Source: Eutreptiella sp. 'Long Island Sound 2002' (lineage: Eukaryota > Euglenozoa > Euglenophyceae > Eutreptiales > Eutreptiaceae). From it: DNA of 64,000 nt. Each line of letters opens with the position of its first letter. The first letter of the stretch is position 1. Under the pieces are notes generated by a model that was not told the DNA's origin, did not search any database, and was given only the letters and a program-made list of their open reading frames with translations. The position numbers were made by a program, and so were the translations under genes. Positions 1 through 11,300 of the stretch are shown here, one piece after another. The stretch lies in the NCBI GenBank assembly GCA_964036045.1, contig OZ038378.1, positions 165,020,549-165,084,548 of the forward strand. Reading direction: 5' to 3'.

Positions 1-1
1 T

Positions 2-226
2 TTGATTTGGGATGGGTATGGACCTTCTCGTACCCGAGGTGATTTCTTTGATTTCGAAGTTGGGGGCCATGATGGTGCTTATAAGGGCCGGATTCATGTC
101 ATTGTGCCATTCATTGGAAGAAAGAATGGCACTTTAACAGCCCGCCAACAATGTTACAATGACGTGCACGGGTGGTATAGGGCACGCATTGAGCAGCTGT
201 TTGCTCGGTTGTGGCACGCAAGATGA
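2..226 (+). pseudogene. 3' fragment of PIF/Harbinger-like (DDE_Tnp_4-type) transposase
   Basis: The open frame runs in from the left window edge. It contains a GGHDGAYKG block and ends with an H-x3-YRARIEQLFARLW block; the latter looks like the end of the DDE domain of PIF/Harbinger transposases, where the catalytic Glu precedes a FxRL motif. The same IWD-x-GPSR then FFD then HDGAYKG order recurs in the decayed copy near 59,930-60,045, so the two belong to one element family. Two in-frame stops follow within about 15 bases (TGA near 224, another near 236). The 5' part lies outside the window, so I cannot say whether the copy is intact. Family assignment is from motif memory. Confidence 0.65.
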
Positions 227-247
227 GGCACAAGATGAGGCAGAACT

Positions 248-505
248 GTGTGTGTTGTGTTGCCAGATCGCTCCACCGTCGCAGTTTGTGATGAGTGTAA
301 GGAGCACTATTGTACTGAATGTATTGACACCCACACTTGTGGGACCAATGTTATGATGCAGCTCTACTGTTCGCGATACCTCAATAACGCCTATCGCTTC
401 TACTGGAGATCGATGCGGTTGTGCTATCCTAACCCCCCATTCTCCCAACTTGCTAAGGTGCTAAGGCACAATACACAGGAACGAAGCGTCCAAGCAGAAA
501 TTTAA
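248..505 (+). other. Cys-rich ORF downstream of the transposase end, function unknown
   Basis: An 85-codon frame with a CDEC-x4-CTEC-x4-HTC cysteine/histidine cluster that could bind zinc. It starts just past the transposase stops in another frame, so it may be the decayed tail of the same element rather than a gene. No family recognised. Confidence 0.25.
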
Positions 506-655
506 AACCAGAGGCTGGGCCTCCGGCCCCCTCGCACCAACTACGCACTACAGCCATATGCACTGACCACAGCACCATGAGACAGCAACAGCAATGGAAC
601 ACACAGACACACGGCAGAACACACCATAGGACTACCACAGCAACTGAGAGCCGAA

Positions 656-887
656 GGAGTGCTTGATCACGGTAGCAGTGGGAGGTAAGACACACAGTAT
701 GTAGCATGAAGGCAGCACATGCCGATATATAAGTCATCAGGTGAACAAGCACGATAGTTGCAGTGTGATTGTAGATATGGATGCAGTTCTTTGACGGATG
801 AATACGTTGTGCTTCATCTAGATTGTCCATAGCATATCCTCTCGAACACAAGAACTGTTGCAGTTTGAATGATGATTGCGCCCAACT
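656..887 (+). repeat. Dispersed repeat family 1, copy 1
   Basis: About 230 bp beginning GGAGTGCTTGATCAC and ending TTTGAATGATGATTGCGCCC. It aligns over its length, with indels, with 4,195-4,408 in the same orientation. No coding capacity seen. Confidence 0.75.
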
Positions 888-1082
888 TGCTAAGGTGTTG
901 ACCAAGATCGCCCTTAAAGGAGCGAGAGTGGTACTGTGTACCCCAGTTTGCAACTTTCTTGAGCTGGGGCAGTTTGGGTCACCTAATTCTAAGGGCGTTT
1001 CCAAGGGGTGTGCTTGGGGGCTCTTCGGGGGGAACATAGTCTAAAAGTAGCGCGCCGGGCGCGCACCGGGCAAACATTCCCC

Positions 1083-1178
1083 CAAGACAGCCATAAAACG
1101 TGGGGGCTGCAGTGGGTAAGTTGAAATCATATCATTTTTAATGGCTAAGATCAAGTTAGTGATATCTGCTCTTATCAG
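1083..1178 (+). repeat. Tandem repeat unit 1, left half (split by hAT insertion)
   Basis: Begins CAAGACAGCCATAAAACG and runs to TTATCAG, where the hAT-like element is inserted; the unit resumes at 2,419. It is homologous to the units at 2,531-2,727 and 2,728-2,875. Confidence 0.8.
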
Positions 1179-2418
1179 CAGGGACAAGTACAAATTATGA
1201 TTGTAATATTTTGTAATTTTCGTAATTCTCGTAATCTTCGTAATTTTTCTGTAATTTTTGCTATTTTTACCATATTTTGGGTGGAATTATTTACGCACAA
1301 AAGGGCTGTTTGCCCCTTATATGCCATTTGTATATGTGGATATAAAAGGAAAGCTGGCCTGTAGTATCAATTGCACAAGAAAGGGTAGGAAAAGGACCAA
1401 CGCCACCATATCTTCCATCCACATTGCTTGTGTTGTCACAGTCCTTTTCCCCTCTTTGTTGTCTTTCTTTGTTCCCGATGGGCAAACCAGCAAACAAGAA
1501 GAACACCAAGAAGCGGAAATTGGATGACAAAGCCCACTATTGCTGCATGAGTGCTTCCCAGAGGGCCGCACAGTACCGTGGTGTGATGGAAGCACGTGGT
1601 GATACAATGTGGTGCATACATTGTGAAGTGCAACACTCTCATCCCAACTTTGCCAACACACATATAAAATCTGGGAAACACCAACGGAAGTCGAACTCGC
1701 CATCCAAACCTGATTTTGGGGCAGCCAAGGGAACACCACCTTCATCGAATGCTACAATCGAGGAGCCGGTACATGATTCTGCCTCAACGAGCGATCGGAC
1801 AGTGATCATTGATGCAATCAATGAGGATGTGATGGCTGCTCTTCTTGGTGCGGGTATCCTGCTCGAAAAGATTGATCACCCATCTTTCCGTGGGTTTTTG
1901 AGGAAGTACACCACAGTGGAAGGGTGCATCCCTGGGGCCTCAAATTTGCGGAAGAAGGCAAGCTGGTAGCCTTTGTACGATACTCATTTGACTGCAATCA
2001 GGCGTCGCCTGCACCATCCACATGTTGTACGAAAATGGGGACGTGGAGAAGCGCTTCTAGGCCAAGCCATTACTGCCCAGGGACCCGCCTTAAACAACCC
2101 TTGGCAGCACCACATGCAAATGTTGACCACTGCCGACATTGCATCGATGACCGTTGACGACAAACCGTGCCGAGAAAATCATCAAAAAAAATAAAAAAGC
2201 AAAAAAAACAAAAATAAAAAAAAGGCGGGGCCCCATTGGACGGCACATGGGCTAGCATCACCAAAATGGTGAGGCTGGGAGCTGTGACAACCCTTTTGGT
2301 TGTGCAAACCCGGGAGAGCGCCATCAAAATTTCACTGAAATTTGTCGTAATTTTCCGTAATAATCTTCATAATTTTCATCGTAATTTTCGTAATTACGAG
2401 AATCTGTACTTGTCCCTG
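1179..2418 (+). mobile_element. hAT-like DNA transposon, 1.24 kb, with TIRs and target duplication
   Basis: The left end reads CAGGGACAAGTACA and the right end TGTACTTGTCCCTG, a perfect 14 bp inverted repeat. AT-rich subterminal stretches made of TAATTTTCG-type repeats extend the inverted similarity inwards. TTATCAG lies immediately outside both ends (1,172-1,178 and 2,419-2,425). The two neighbouring tandem units hold the uninterrupted sequence TCTTATCAGTCACG at the matching point, so an empty site is visible. hAT elements usually make 8 bp duplications; here 7 bp match, or 8 with one mismatch. The internal ORF is BED/CGGBP1-like, which supports the hAT assignment. A TATAAAAG box at 1,340-1,347 lies upstream of the ORF start. 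Confidence 0.88.
1478..2194 (+). pseudogene. hAT-like transposase N-terminal ORF with in-frame TAG
   Basis: Translation from the ATG at 1,478 (Lys-rich MGKPANKKN start) gives 163 codons up to TAG at 1,967-1,969, then the same frame stays open to 2,194. About residues 40-70 contain WCIHC-x-VQHSH-x-NFANTH-x4-KH, a BED-like CxxC...H...H zinc finger. About residues 115-160 contain LLGAGILLEKIDHPSFRGFL and then a CIPGASNLRKK block, closely like the conserved region after the BED finger in hAT/CGGBP1-type proteins. After the stop the frame continues with PLYDTHL, where related proteins carry on, so the stop looks like a point mutation rather than the natural end. The catalytic RNase H-like domain is missing, so this copy is non-autonomous. 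Confidence 0.7.
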
Positions 2419-2530
2419 TTATCAGTCACGTTGCTGTGCTCACAGAGCTGATTTCAGTGGGCTTGGCGAATTCCGTATTGTGACCCCCACTTTTATTTTT
2501 GCTGTTTGGGGGCGCTCTGTGTCTAGGCAC
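2419..2530 (+). repeat. Tandem repeat unit 1, right half
   Basis: Continues the interrupted unit after the second TTATCAG, through GCTGATTTCAGTGGGC to CTGTGTCTAGGCAC, the same end as unit 2. Confidence 0.8.
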
Positions 2531-2727
2531 CGCAAGACAGCCATAAAACGTGGGGGATACAGTGGGTAAGTTGAAATCATATCATTTTTAATGGCTAAGA
2601 TCAAGTTAGTGGTATCTGTTCTTATCAGTCACGTTGCTGTGCTCAGAAAGCTGATTTCAGTGGGCTTGGCGAATTCCGTCCGGTGACCCCCACTTTTGCT
2701 GTTTGGGGGTGCTCTGTGTCTAGGCAC
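2531..2727 (+). repeat. Tandem repeat unit 2 (intact)
   Basis: Complete unit of about 197 bp, from CGCAAGACAGCC to TAGGCAC, nearly identical to units 1 and 3. It preserves the empty hAT target site. Confidence 0.85.
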
Positions 2728-2875
2728 TGCGAGACAACCATAAAATGTGGGGGCTACAGTGGGTAAGTTGAAATCATATCATTTTTAATGGCTAAAGTCA
2801 AATTAGTGGCATCTGTTCTTATCAGTCACGTTGATGTGCCCACAGAGCTGATTTCAGTGGGCTTGCCAAATTCCG
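2728..2875 (+). repeat. Tandem repeat unit 3 (3' truncated)
   Basis: Starts TGCGAGACAACC and matches unit 2 up to AAATTCCGTAGG, where the sequence changes to the retroelement fragment. Confidence 0.8.
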
Positions 2876-2900
2876 TAGGCAAGGCACCATCCCCATCTAC

Positions 2901-3374
2901 GTGCGGCAAATCCAAACACTCCTCAACCCCGGGGAAAGCATCCCGGACGACCTCGTTGTCACGTGGATCTGGTGGTTCAACCTCCACCAACCGGCCGAGG
3001 GCAGGCTGTGGGTGCCACAGCTTGCTTGGGCGCCCACCCTCGTTGCCCCACCGGCGGACCGCCGCCCCGCGCCAGCCGCGGGGGGCAGGGACAGGGCCTC
3101 GCCGCAGCCAAGGGCTATAGGCATCCGGGGAAATGAAAAAGCGGACCAGCTGGCGGACCTGGGAAGACGAAAATCACGACTACTCTTCGGGAGAATGTCA
3201 GTGTCACCGAGGCCGGAGGAGGAGGAGGAGGAGCGGGAGCTGTTGGAAGGAGAGGCATCAGTTTGGGGTTATGAGGAAGAACCCCCCCTTCCGGAGGAAG
3301 ACTGCCCCCCCACGCCCTACCAGACGCCAGGAACACCACGAACACCACAGGCTACACCAAAACGACAAGTGTGA
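2901..3374 (+). pseudogene. Retroelement fragment with RNase H C-terminal motif
   Basis: A 157-codon frame contains GIRGNEKADQLADLGRRKS at nucleotides 3,117-3,173. The G-x-x-GNE-x-AD-x-LA-x-LG pattern is the hallmark C-terminal part of RNase H in retrotransposons and related elements. The expected upstream RNase H motifs are not evident, so this is a truncated or shifted remnant. The frame continues into an acidic Glu-run and a Pro/Thr-rich tail (PPTPYQTPGTPRTPQ) before stopping. The start is arbitrary: it is the first start codon in an open frame. Confidence 0.55.
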
Positions 3375-3803
3375 ATGCCCAGTCCAGGAATCATTGAATC
3401 GCCACTGTGGGATGTGGAGGTATGCACGCCAGCCATGATACGCAAGTGCCGCAGGATTGGCACGCCTGAACCCCAAAGCCAAATCAGATACACCCCGCAA
3501 CCGTCACGGATGCCACTGCATTCACAGCCAACGCCAATGCCAGGAGTGAATCACACACCATGGGTAGTAGGGCCCAACAGGTGCACCTTCAAGACACCAG
3601 AGCCACCGTCCCCACTCACGCCCAGTGCTACGACCAATCTGTTGCAGTCACTGAACTTGGTCGAGATGGAAGGGGGGGGGACCCCCCCAGAAGGGGTGAT
3701 GTCGGACAGCTGGATGGCAGGGGACCCAGACACTGAGTCCGTTGCTGACACCGACTCCATGATGTCGTGCAGCACAGCGTGCTTGCTGTGCTTTACCCCC
3801 TAA
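3375..3803 (+). pseudogene. Pro-rich ORF directly after the RNase H fragment
   Basis: A 142-codon frame with an ATG four bases after the preceding stop. It is rich in Pro, Ser and Thr (TPEPPSPLTPSATT, SQPTPMPGVNHTP) and ends with a Cys cluster. Position and composition suggest a frameshifted continuation of the retroelement tail. No domain recognised. Confidence 0.35.
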
Positions 3804-4194
3804 AACACAACACCACACTGAATGTTGAATGTTGTATGTAGTGACCTCCTAACCAACGCCTGTACCCACCGGGTTCTTAAACCTAAGGACCAACACCCGT
3901 CCAACGTGGTGCGGGCCAAACGGGGCCAGCAATCAGCACGCACAACGTGGGACTGACCCCTGACCGGTATGCACGCCCAACCCAATAGAGTCCACGAGTC
4001 CAAGGGCCCAGATCTGACCGTAAAGGGCGAGATGACAAGGGATAGGGCAGGGAGCGAGCACAAAAGGCACTGGCTGTGCGGACGATCGGCGGACATTGGC
4101 TCAAACAGTGGACAGTAGGCGGTGAAGGCCGTGGAGCAGGCGCGGCTGGAGCCTAATGCGGACATTGCAACCTGACCCATTGCAGCCCAGCCAA

Positions 4195-4408
4195 GGAGTG
4201 CTTGATCACAGCAACAGTGGGGACAGGATGTAGCATGCAGGCAGCAATTTTGCCGATATGTTCTTCATCTAACGTGCCAGCGCGCTTTGACTGTAGATAT
4301 GTGCCAGGCTTGTGACGGATGGATGCATTGTATTCCATCTCGATTGTTCATAACGTATCTTCTTGGACACTCGAACTGATGCAGTTTGAATGATGATTGC
4401 GCCCAACC
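4195..4408 (+). repeat. Dispersed repeat family 1, copy 2
   Basis: Same family as 656-887: shares the GGAGTGCTTGATCAC start, internal GTAGATATG and GACGGATG blocks, and the TTTGAATGATGATTGCGCCC end. Confidence 0.75.
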
Positions 4409-4776
4409 CCTACTTCTGAGGCAACCTGCATAGCCATCATCATGCGACAGGGCCAGCATGCCCCACCCACACGATGGTCCATGGGGGATCCGTCTGCCCC
4501 CTGTCATGTGCATTCCTTCCAAGCAGCGGAGGTGTCGGGTGCAGTTGGGGCGGGTTGGGGGGGGGGGGTTGGCGAAACGGTCCGGGGCACTTCGAGAAAG
4601 GGAGAGAGCGGCTGGCACGCTTCTCTGTCGCAGCCTCGCATTTGGTGTGCCGCACCAATCCATGGCTCGGTAGCATCCGCTTTGCTGACTGCTCGCCGCC
4701 GGAGGGTGCGCCTCCCTGTGCCCCTGCAATGCCTCTGTAAAGTCAACGGCATCATCCGCTGAGCACCCGATTCACA

Positions 4777-4827
4777 GTCACCGTCACCGTCACCGTCACA
4801 GGCCCAGGGCCAGGGCCAGGGCCAGCC
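4777..4827 (+). repeat. (GTCACC)n and (CCAGGG)n microsatellites upstream of gene A
   Basis: Four GTCACC-like units followed by about four CCAGGG units, ending about 80 bp before the proposed start codon of gene A. Confidence 0.85.
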
Positions 4828-4908
4828 TTAGACACAGCGGCACCGCCCGCAAGACAATTCCGCCACTTTCAGCCCCAGCCCCAGCCCCAGCCCCCCCCGT
4901 AGTCCACC

Positions 4909-5382
4909 ATGGACCCTGATGGCGAGACCTTTAACCCGCGCTCCTCCTTGACGATGGACGCTCTCGCGGCCCTGGACCGGGACCAAATGCACGCGGACGG
5001 CAGCGGCTTCTCCCTCTCGATCCCGGGGCCCCTCGTTCACGCCGACAGCGGCCACCACAAGTTGCTGTCCAAGCCCCCGGTGGCTGCCAAGCGCAAGTTT
5101 TTGGGGCCGCGGAAGTCGCTCGCGCTGCCCGGGGGTCTGCGGGCCGCGGAAGCCGGCAAATGGTCGTTTGGGCGCAGATTGAAGGCCGGGCCTGAGGCCC
5201 CGAATGTGGCGGCCCCTGCGCGGTGGTGGAAGGCGCCGAAGGGGGCAAGAGACCCGTCCGAGGGCTGGGAGCAGGAGACGACGGACTCGCACAGCTCCGG
5301 CAAGCGATCGAAGCGGATGGCGCGCCAGAGCACCACGTGGACAGCGGCAGAGCAGAGGGAGATGATGCGGGCAACGGAGAAG
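4909..5382 (+). CDS. Gene A exon 1 (start codon)
   Basis: The ATG in context CCACCATGG is a strong eukaryotic start. Its 158 codons encode a Lys/Arg-rich, probably disordered segment with a GKRSKRM basic cluster that could be a nuclear signal. The donor is either AAG|GTGGTG at 5,382 or CAG|GTCTGC at 5,409; both leave phase 0 and the second adds nine residues. Confidence 0.7.
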
Positions 5383-8300
5383 GTGGTGGTGATGAACCGC
5401 CCGGCGCAGGTCTGCGTTCATGTCTTGGTCTTGGCAAGGCACTGGGCCCACAGGATGATCCCAGGGACAGGGCTGTCTTTAAGAAGCAAGATGTTATTTT
5501 TGTTAAGGACAGCCCTTAAGGACAGCCCCCAGGGACCACCACGTGCTAACCGCCAATCCCCAACAACCGCCAACCACCAACCGCCACCAACCGCCACCAA
5601 CCGCCACCAACCTTTGAAGTAGAGAAGGTTCCATGACCATGAAGCAGAGAGCATCCCCGTGAACGTTCGTTTCTGTTGGCGCAACAAAGGTGTTTTTTTG
5701 CCCCCCTTAAGGACAGCCCTGTCCAGGAGTCAGTTCGATCTCGAAACAGCGTGCCAAAGATACTGAAAATATACCCTCTCTTTAACCAAATTCCAATGAC
5801 ACGCGAAATTTCGGCACATGTGAAGAAATTATAGAAATCATAGTATGAAATTCCGACCTGCGAATGTCTGCATTCAAAGTCTCCAGACACAATGGAATAT
5901 TCAAATCTGCCTGGGGACGCGCCTCATTCATCTCTTTCTGGCAAAAGTGTGGATGACGGGGAATCGCGGGAGGGAGCTGGGCTCCAAAGGGGGAAAGCGG
6001 CTGAAGGTGGTTTGGGCTGTTACAGCGGTTGGCCAGGGTTGGGGGTGTGGACACCTGCCGTCTTTGATGCAGAGGGCGGTTGTAATGTGAGGCACCCGCC
6101 CCTCCCCTCCTCCATGAGCTGAACTGAGAGAGCCTGGCATGAGGTCAGGATCATGCTGGTTATTTGAAGACCTGTCATCATGGCCCCCTTCCTCCATTCG
6201 GAGGCAGAACCAGATAACTGTGGGGAGGGCATCCCGTACCTTGAGGGAGGGCATCCTGGGTGCCCCTGTCACGTGCCGAGTGAACTGGTTCCTGAAGCTC
6301 CGGGTGGACAGGACTGTTTCGCAGCGGTCGGTCTTCTGGAGGTTGCGTCTGCACTGTTTGTCTGCCAGCCGGACATGTCTGACCTGGCTTGAAATGTGGT
6401 TGTAGCAGCACTGGGTGCATATATGTGTGCACGCCCTCCCCTTATGTTCCCTACAAAAAGAACCCACCCCCTCTTGCAGCCTTGATGTCAGAGTAGGAGA
6501 TCATGTTGCTTCTGCACTCATGGCTCATTACCAACCGATGCTTCGTCCCTTGATTCGTACCCGCAGACTCTGAACACTTCATCTGAGTTGCAGTGATGTC
6601 CATATGAAGTAATGAGTGGCAACACTGGCAGACAGGCAGCAAAAGCACATTGATCGCACACCTCCCCTCCCCTCCCCTCCCCTCTCCTCCCCTAGGTAGA
6701 TATAGACACATGGGAAAGAGTGATCCATTGTACCTCCGCTAGAGCAAGGCAAATTGTGGCTAGACACCTAAGAACGCCCCTCCCAGCTGGCAGTCTAGGT
6801 GTGGCCATCGGCATACAGCAACACTACGATTCGATCCACCGCCGGGTCCTCTATCCGCAAGTCTCAATGGCCCTAGTCCGCCCAAAGAGCCTTTCCACGC
6901 AGGTTGGATCGAGCGGCGGGTCTTCCAGCGCTTCACCCCCGCCTTGGAACGTTGCAGGGTAGAGAGAGACGCATCCCAGCATGTCTCGTCGTGATAGCAG
7001 ATGCCTGGTCATCACGGTACGTTGTTGTCATAGGGATGCACCCCGGCTCAAGTGGTTCCGCCTTCAAGTTGGACCATACCAAGTTGTAGCCATCCTTGGG
7101 CCTTGCCTAGTTTACCGCCGCTCTGTGCCACAACTAACAGGAGCCGCCGCCAATGTGGCGGTAGGCATCCACCTGGTGGAGGCCCGGGTGTGGGTTGTTT
7201 CTATTGCACACAGTGCGGTGCGGTGCACTGCACTGTAGTGTAGTGTAGTGCAGTGCAATGCAATGTAGTGCAGTGTAACACACTAGATGGCTGAGGCTCT
7301 ATGGACGGCTCCGCCCCTCGGTGGGGTGCTCTGCCGACAGTTTTGACGTGTGCTGGGGCTCCGCCCCTTGCCGGGGCGCCATGCGGACTACTCCACCCCT
7401 CGATGCTTTCCATAGTCAATTATACCCTTCGCTGCGGGGTTTTGCAGGTGGCCTTGCCCCCCATTGGGGTGCTTTGTGGACGGCTCTACCCCTTGCTAGG
7501 GTGTTTTGCAGGTGAGGCGGGGAGCCGGACGACGATGGTCCTTGGCTGCAACCCCACAACCTCCTACAGACACGATACCCCTGCACTGGGCGGATGAAGG
7601 TTGAGTGCTGCCCTCACCGTGGTGCCTCGCTAGGTGGCCTTGAGGAGTACCCCGGTGAGGCCGGCATGGGAGTCAATGATAGGGGAAGGATGGGAATGAT
7701 GAGGGGGAAGCGCACACGGCAGCTGCTTCGTGCCCCTGAGAATCAGAGCTAGGAAAGAGGGGAGTACACGGACGACACCTGTCAGGGGACTTGTGGCACA
7801 AGGGTCAGCCACGTCGGTTGGAGGACGTCGCATTGCAGGTGAGCTTCACAACACATCACGGGCGAGGTGGGGAGCCAAACCACGATGGCCCTTGGCTGCA
7901 ACCCCAAGACCTCCCAAAGACACGATCCCCCTACACTGGGCAGCATGATGAGGGGCGGATGAAGGCGGGGTGCAGCCCTCACTGTGGCGCCTCGAAAGGT
8001 GGTTTGGAGGAGTACCACAGTGAGGCCAACCTGAGAGTTGATAACGGGAGAGGGATGGGGACAATGAGGGGGAAGTGCACACGGCGTGGTCTCTCTGCCC
8101 CTGAGACCACCGTACGTGGGACCAAAGCTGGCGCTCCTCCGCGTCCTCCTCCTCCTCCTCCTCACCTCACCTCCCCTCACCCCACCTCACCTCCTGTCCC
8201 CTCACCTCACCTCACCCTAACTTACCTCACCTCACCTCACCTCACCTCACCTCACCTCACCTCACCTCACCTCACCTCGCCTCACGTCACGTCACGTCAC

Positions 8301-11300
8301 CTCACCTCACCTCAACTGGCCTCACGTCACCTCACGTCACCTCACGTCACCTCACGTCACCTCACGTCACCTCACGTCACCTTACCTGCCCTCTTTCTGA
8401 ACTTCTTCTCAGGCATTCCAAAAGAATGTAGGCGATGTGGAATTAGATTTTCTGCAGTCCCGCATTGTCTTGGGACACGAGTCAGAGGATGAGGATGGTT
8501 ATGGTCATGAGAACATGCACTTGTGGGATCCATCAATCCCGCGCAGCCGAATTCTGATGGCGGAGCGGTACAAGGCATTGGGGGGCGAGACTTTGGCTGC
8601 AGGGCTGAGCAGCGATGATATCAATTTTGGGGAAGGAGAGGCCCACCGCGCAAACTCCATCACTCGAAAGGTGTTCTTTTGGAGTTTAGGGGTGAGTGTA
8701 TGGATGGTCTTAGGGCAGAATCATCTCGATGCACTGTCTGTGCTCTAAATTGATGCCAAAGTGCCCCAAACAGAAGGCAACGAATGTCGAAACCAACAAT
8801 AACCATCCGTGCAAATAGCACGAACGGAACACTGAAGGGGTCAGTCGTGAGCTGACGCCCGTCTGCACACCCGAATGCAGGACCGACAAGCAGTCGTTTG
8901 TCCCATGGGATCGGCGTGCATGGCTGTGAGCACGACTATTCACGGACGTATTGATGCCGACTGTACCCGTCCGGCAACACCACTTCCCAGGTCATTGCAG
9001 TGGGGCACACAAGGTCTCTGTTGGATCAATTGTGGTCCCAACTAAGGATACCCTCTGCATCAGCTACATCTCATGCTATATCGCCATTGCCTGACAGTCT
9101 AAGGAGAATATGTGTATGTGAATGACTGCTGCCTTCATGCCTGTGGCCGTGACGACTGCTGCCATAGCGACTGCTGCCATGATACCACTTGGGGAATCTG
9201 GGTTGTACAGGGGGGCACAGGTTGGACAGGAGTTCCCCTCCCCCCAACAATTCTAAGCGCTTGCTTACCAGGGAAACTTGAATATTTTGCGAAACAAATT
9301 AACTCATAGGATCAACTGGGATTGTTTCGCAACGAACGCAAAATCAAAAATGGCCCCACCGATATGAATTGAATGTTGCAAACAACTGCTCAAATATGCG
9401 AAAAAATGTGCAAAATTCCTTGGAAATTCATTAACTATTAAAGATTAGATGCATTGTCATCCCAAGGTTAGAGGAAAAGCATCCGCTTGTCCTTGCTGCT
9501 GGGTCCACAGCCAGCCCCAATTGGTTGAACACCCGCATGGGTACGAATCCCATCCCAAAGCCTCTTGCAGATGACCTTGAGGAAAAGCACCGTTTAGTGC
9601 TCTATCATTCCGCATATCTGGTTCACACCTACGCGATTTCTGGTGCTCTTGTCGTCAGTCGTGACTAGTCCACTATTAATTTGTTCCCGTGTACCGGCTA
9701 CTGTCGTGCTCCACAGCAACCATCCAACAAAGGGGCCGCACAAAAACTGTTTTTTGTCAAAATAAATCGCAAAACAATATATTTAGGGCCCTTGGCGTGG
9801 TAAAATTTTTGTGCAAAATGCATTTTCATGGAAAAATCGCCAAAAATTCTTTCACCTTTTGGGAGCAAAAACAAATAATTTTGCTAAAATAATTCATTTT
9901 CGCAGGTGCAAAAATTTAAGTTCTGCACAATGTTTCCCTGGTATATTTTTTCCTTGCTAATAATTTTTGCTTGCTTATATTTGGAACACCCCCTGTTTTC
10001 ACTTCCCTGACATCAATCAGCCCCATTTCTTTTATGATGACATCGCAGCAGCCTGAGAGGGGGGATGTATTATTTATGAGGCTGCGACAGATGTTGAAGA
10101 CACAGGCAGCATGAGTGCATAATCAAATGAAGGCGCAGCAGAACATGCAATTGGTGAAGGCTCTTTGCTCTAATTCTTCTCTGGCCTCTGGGGTCGTCGT
10201 TTTGCCACGCTTGCTTCTATTCCAGACCTCAAAAATACAAGCAGGCATGCTTGCTGTTATTTCAGTGCTGTCTTATACTCGGGGGGGGGGGTATTGCATG
10301 CTTGACATGTCCCCAACATGCCTGGCTGCTGCAATGCTTGTGCAGGGCTCCCGGTTTAGCGGAGATGGTTCTCCTGATGCTGAGCAGCTGCCTGAGCCAC
10401 CCATCTCCAGCAAGCGGGTCTCGAACATGCGACGGCTCTCGGGCTGGGCGGCGGACATTGAGAGCTATGAAAAGAACCTTGTGCGGGCGTGCGAGAAGAG
10501 CATGGGCGCCCTGAGGCTCAATGCCCAAGATGCGCTGTTGAATGTCAAGACGAACATGGGTATGCCCTCAGTTTTGCCGGGCAGTGTGAAGCCTCCGTAT
10601 GGAATTGGACCGCTGTGCAACCCTTCGAAGCTTTGGAACTCCACCCGAACCAAACCCGTCCACAAGCAATCCCCTCCCTCCGTCGTCAGGCGTGACCACC
10701 AACCCAAACCCATGGCCGTGTGGGACAGAGGGGTACGATCGGGGCTGGTGACCGTTGTGGCGGTGCACGGGCCGAGGGCCGGGCCCGCGGAACGGGCGGA
10801 ACGGTGCGGCGGACTGCCTTCGGTGGCGGTGCGGTCAACACGTCACCACCGCCACCGCTGTGCCCGAGTCCTGGCGCGGGTCAATGGACCGGCGTGGGGC
10901 GAGGTGTCGCCGGCCGAGCGCCGTCGGGTGCGTGTCGTCGGGCCTGTGGAACTGCTGCACTTCGGTGGTCTGCGTGATGCGGCGGGCCGCATCGGCCGCC
11001 GGGCCAAACTGTGTCCCGCCAGGGCACCACCGCCGCGCACTTCACTGGATGTGGAGAGAAGGGGGCTGGGGTAGCCCACTTCTAATGGCAGTCACAGCAG
11101 GGCCTTGGGGGAGGCATGCGCATGGGGGGTCTATTGACTCGAATTGTGGTCAAAAGTCGAGAAAAATTGTTTGTGTCAGCTTTTTTTTTCCCCCTAGCCT
11201 GCGCTATTGCTTCATACGTGGTTTGGACATGTGCTTTTACCTCTTGCACCTTTGTGATGGCTATAGAGCTCACCTTAGACACTTTTTTTTTTTGCACTTT

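Noticed and set aside
7305-8390. CRISPR-like array from regular repeats
   Set aside because: Repeats are degenerate tandems and microsatellites without unique spacers, in a eukaryotic intron.
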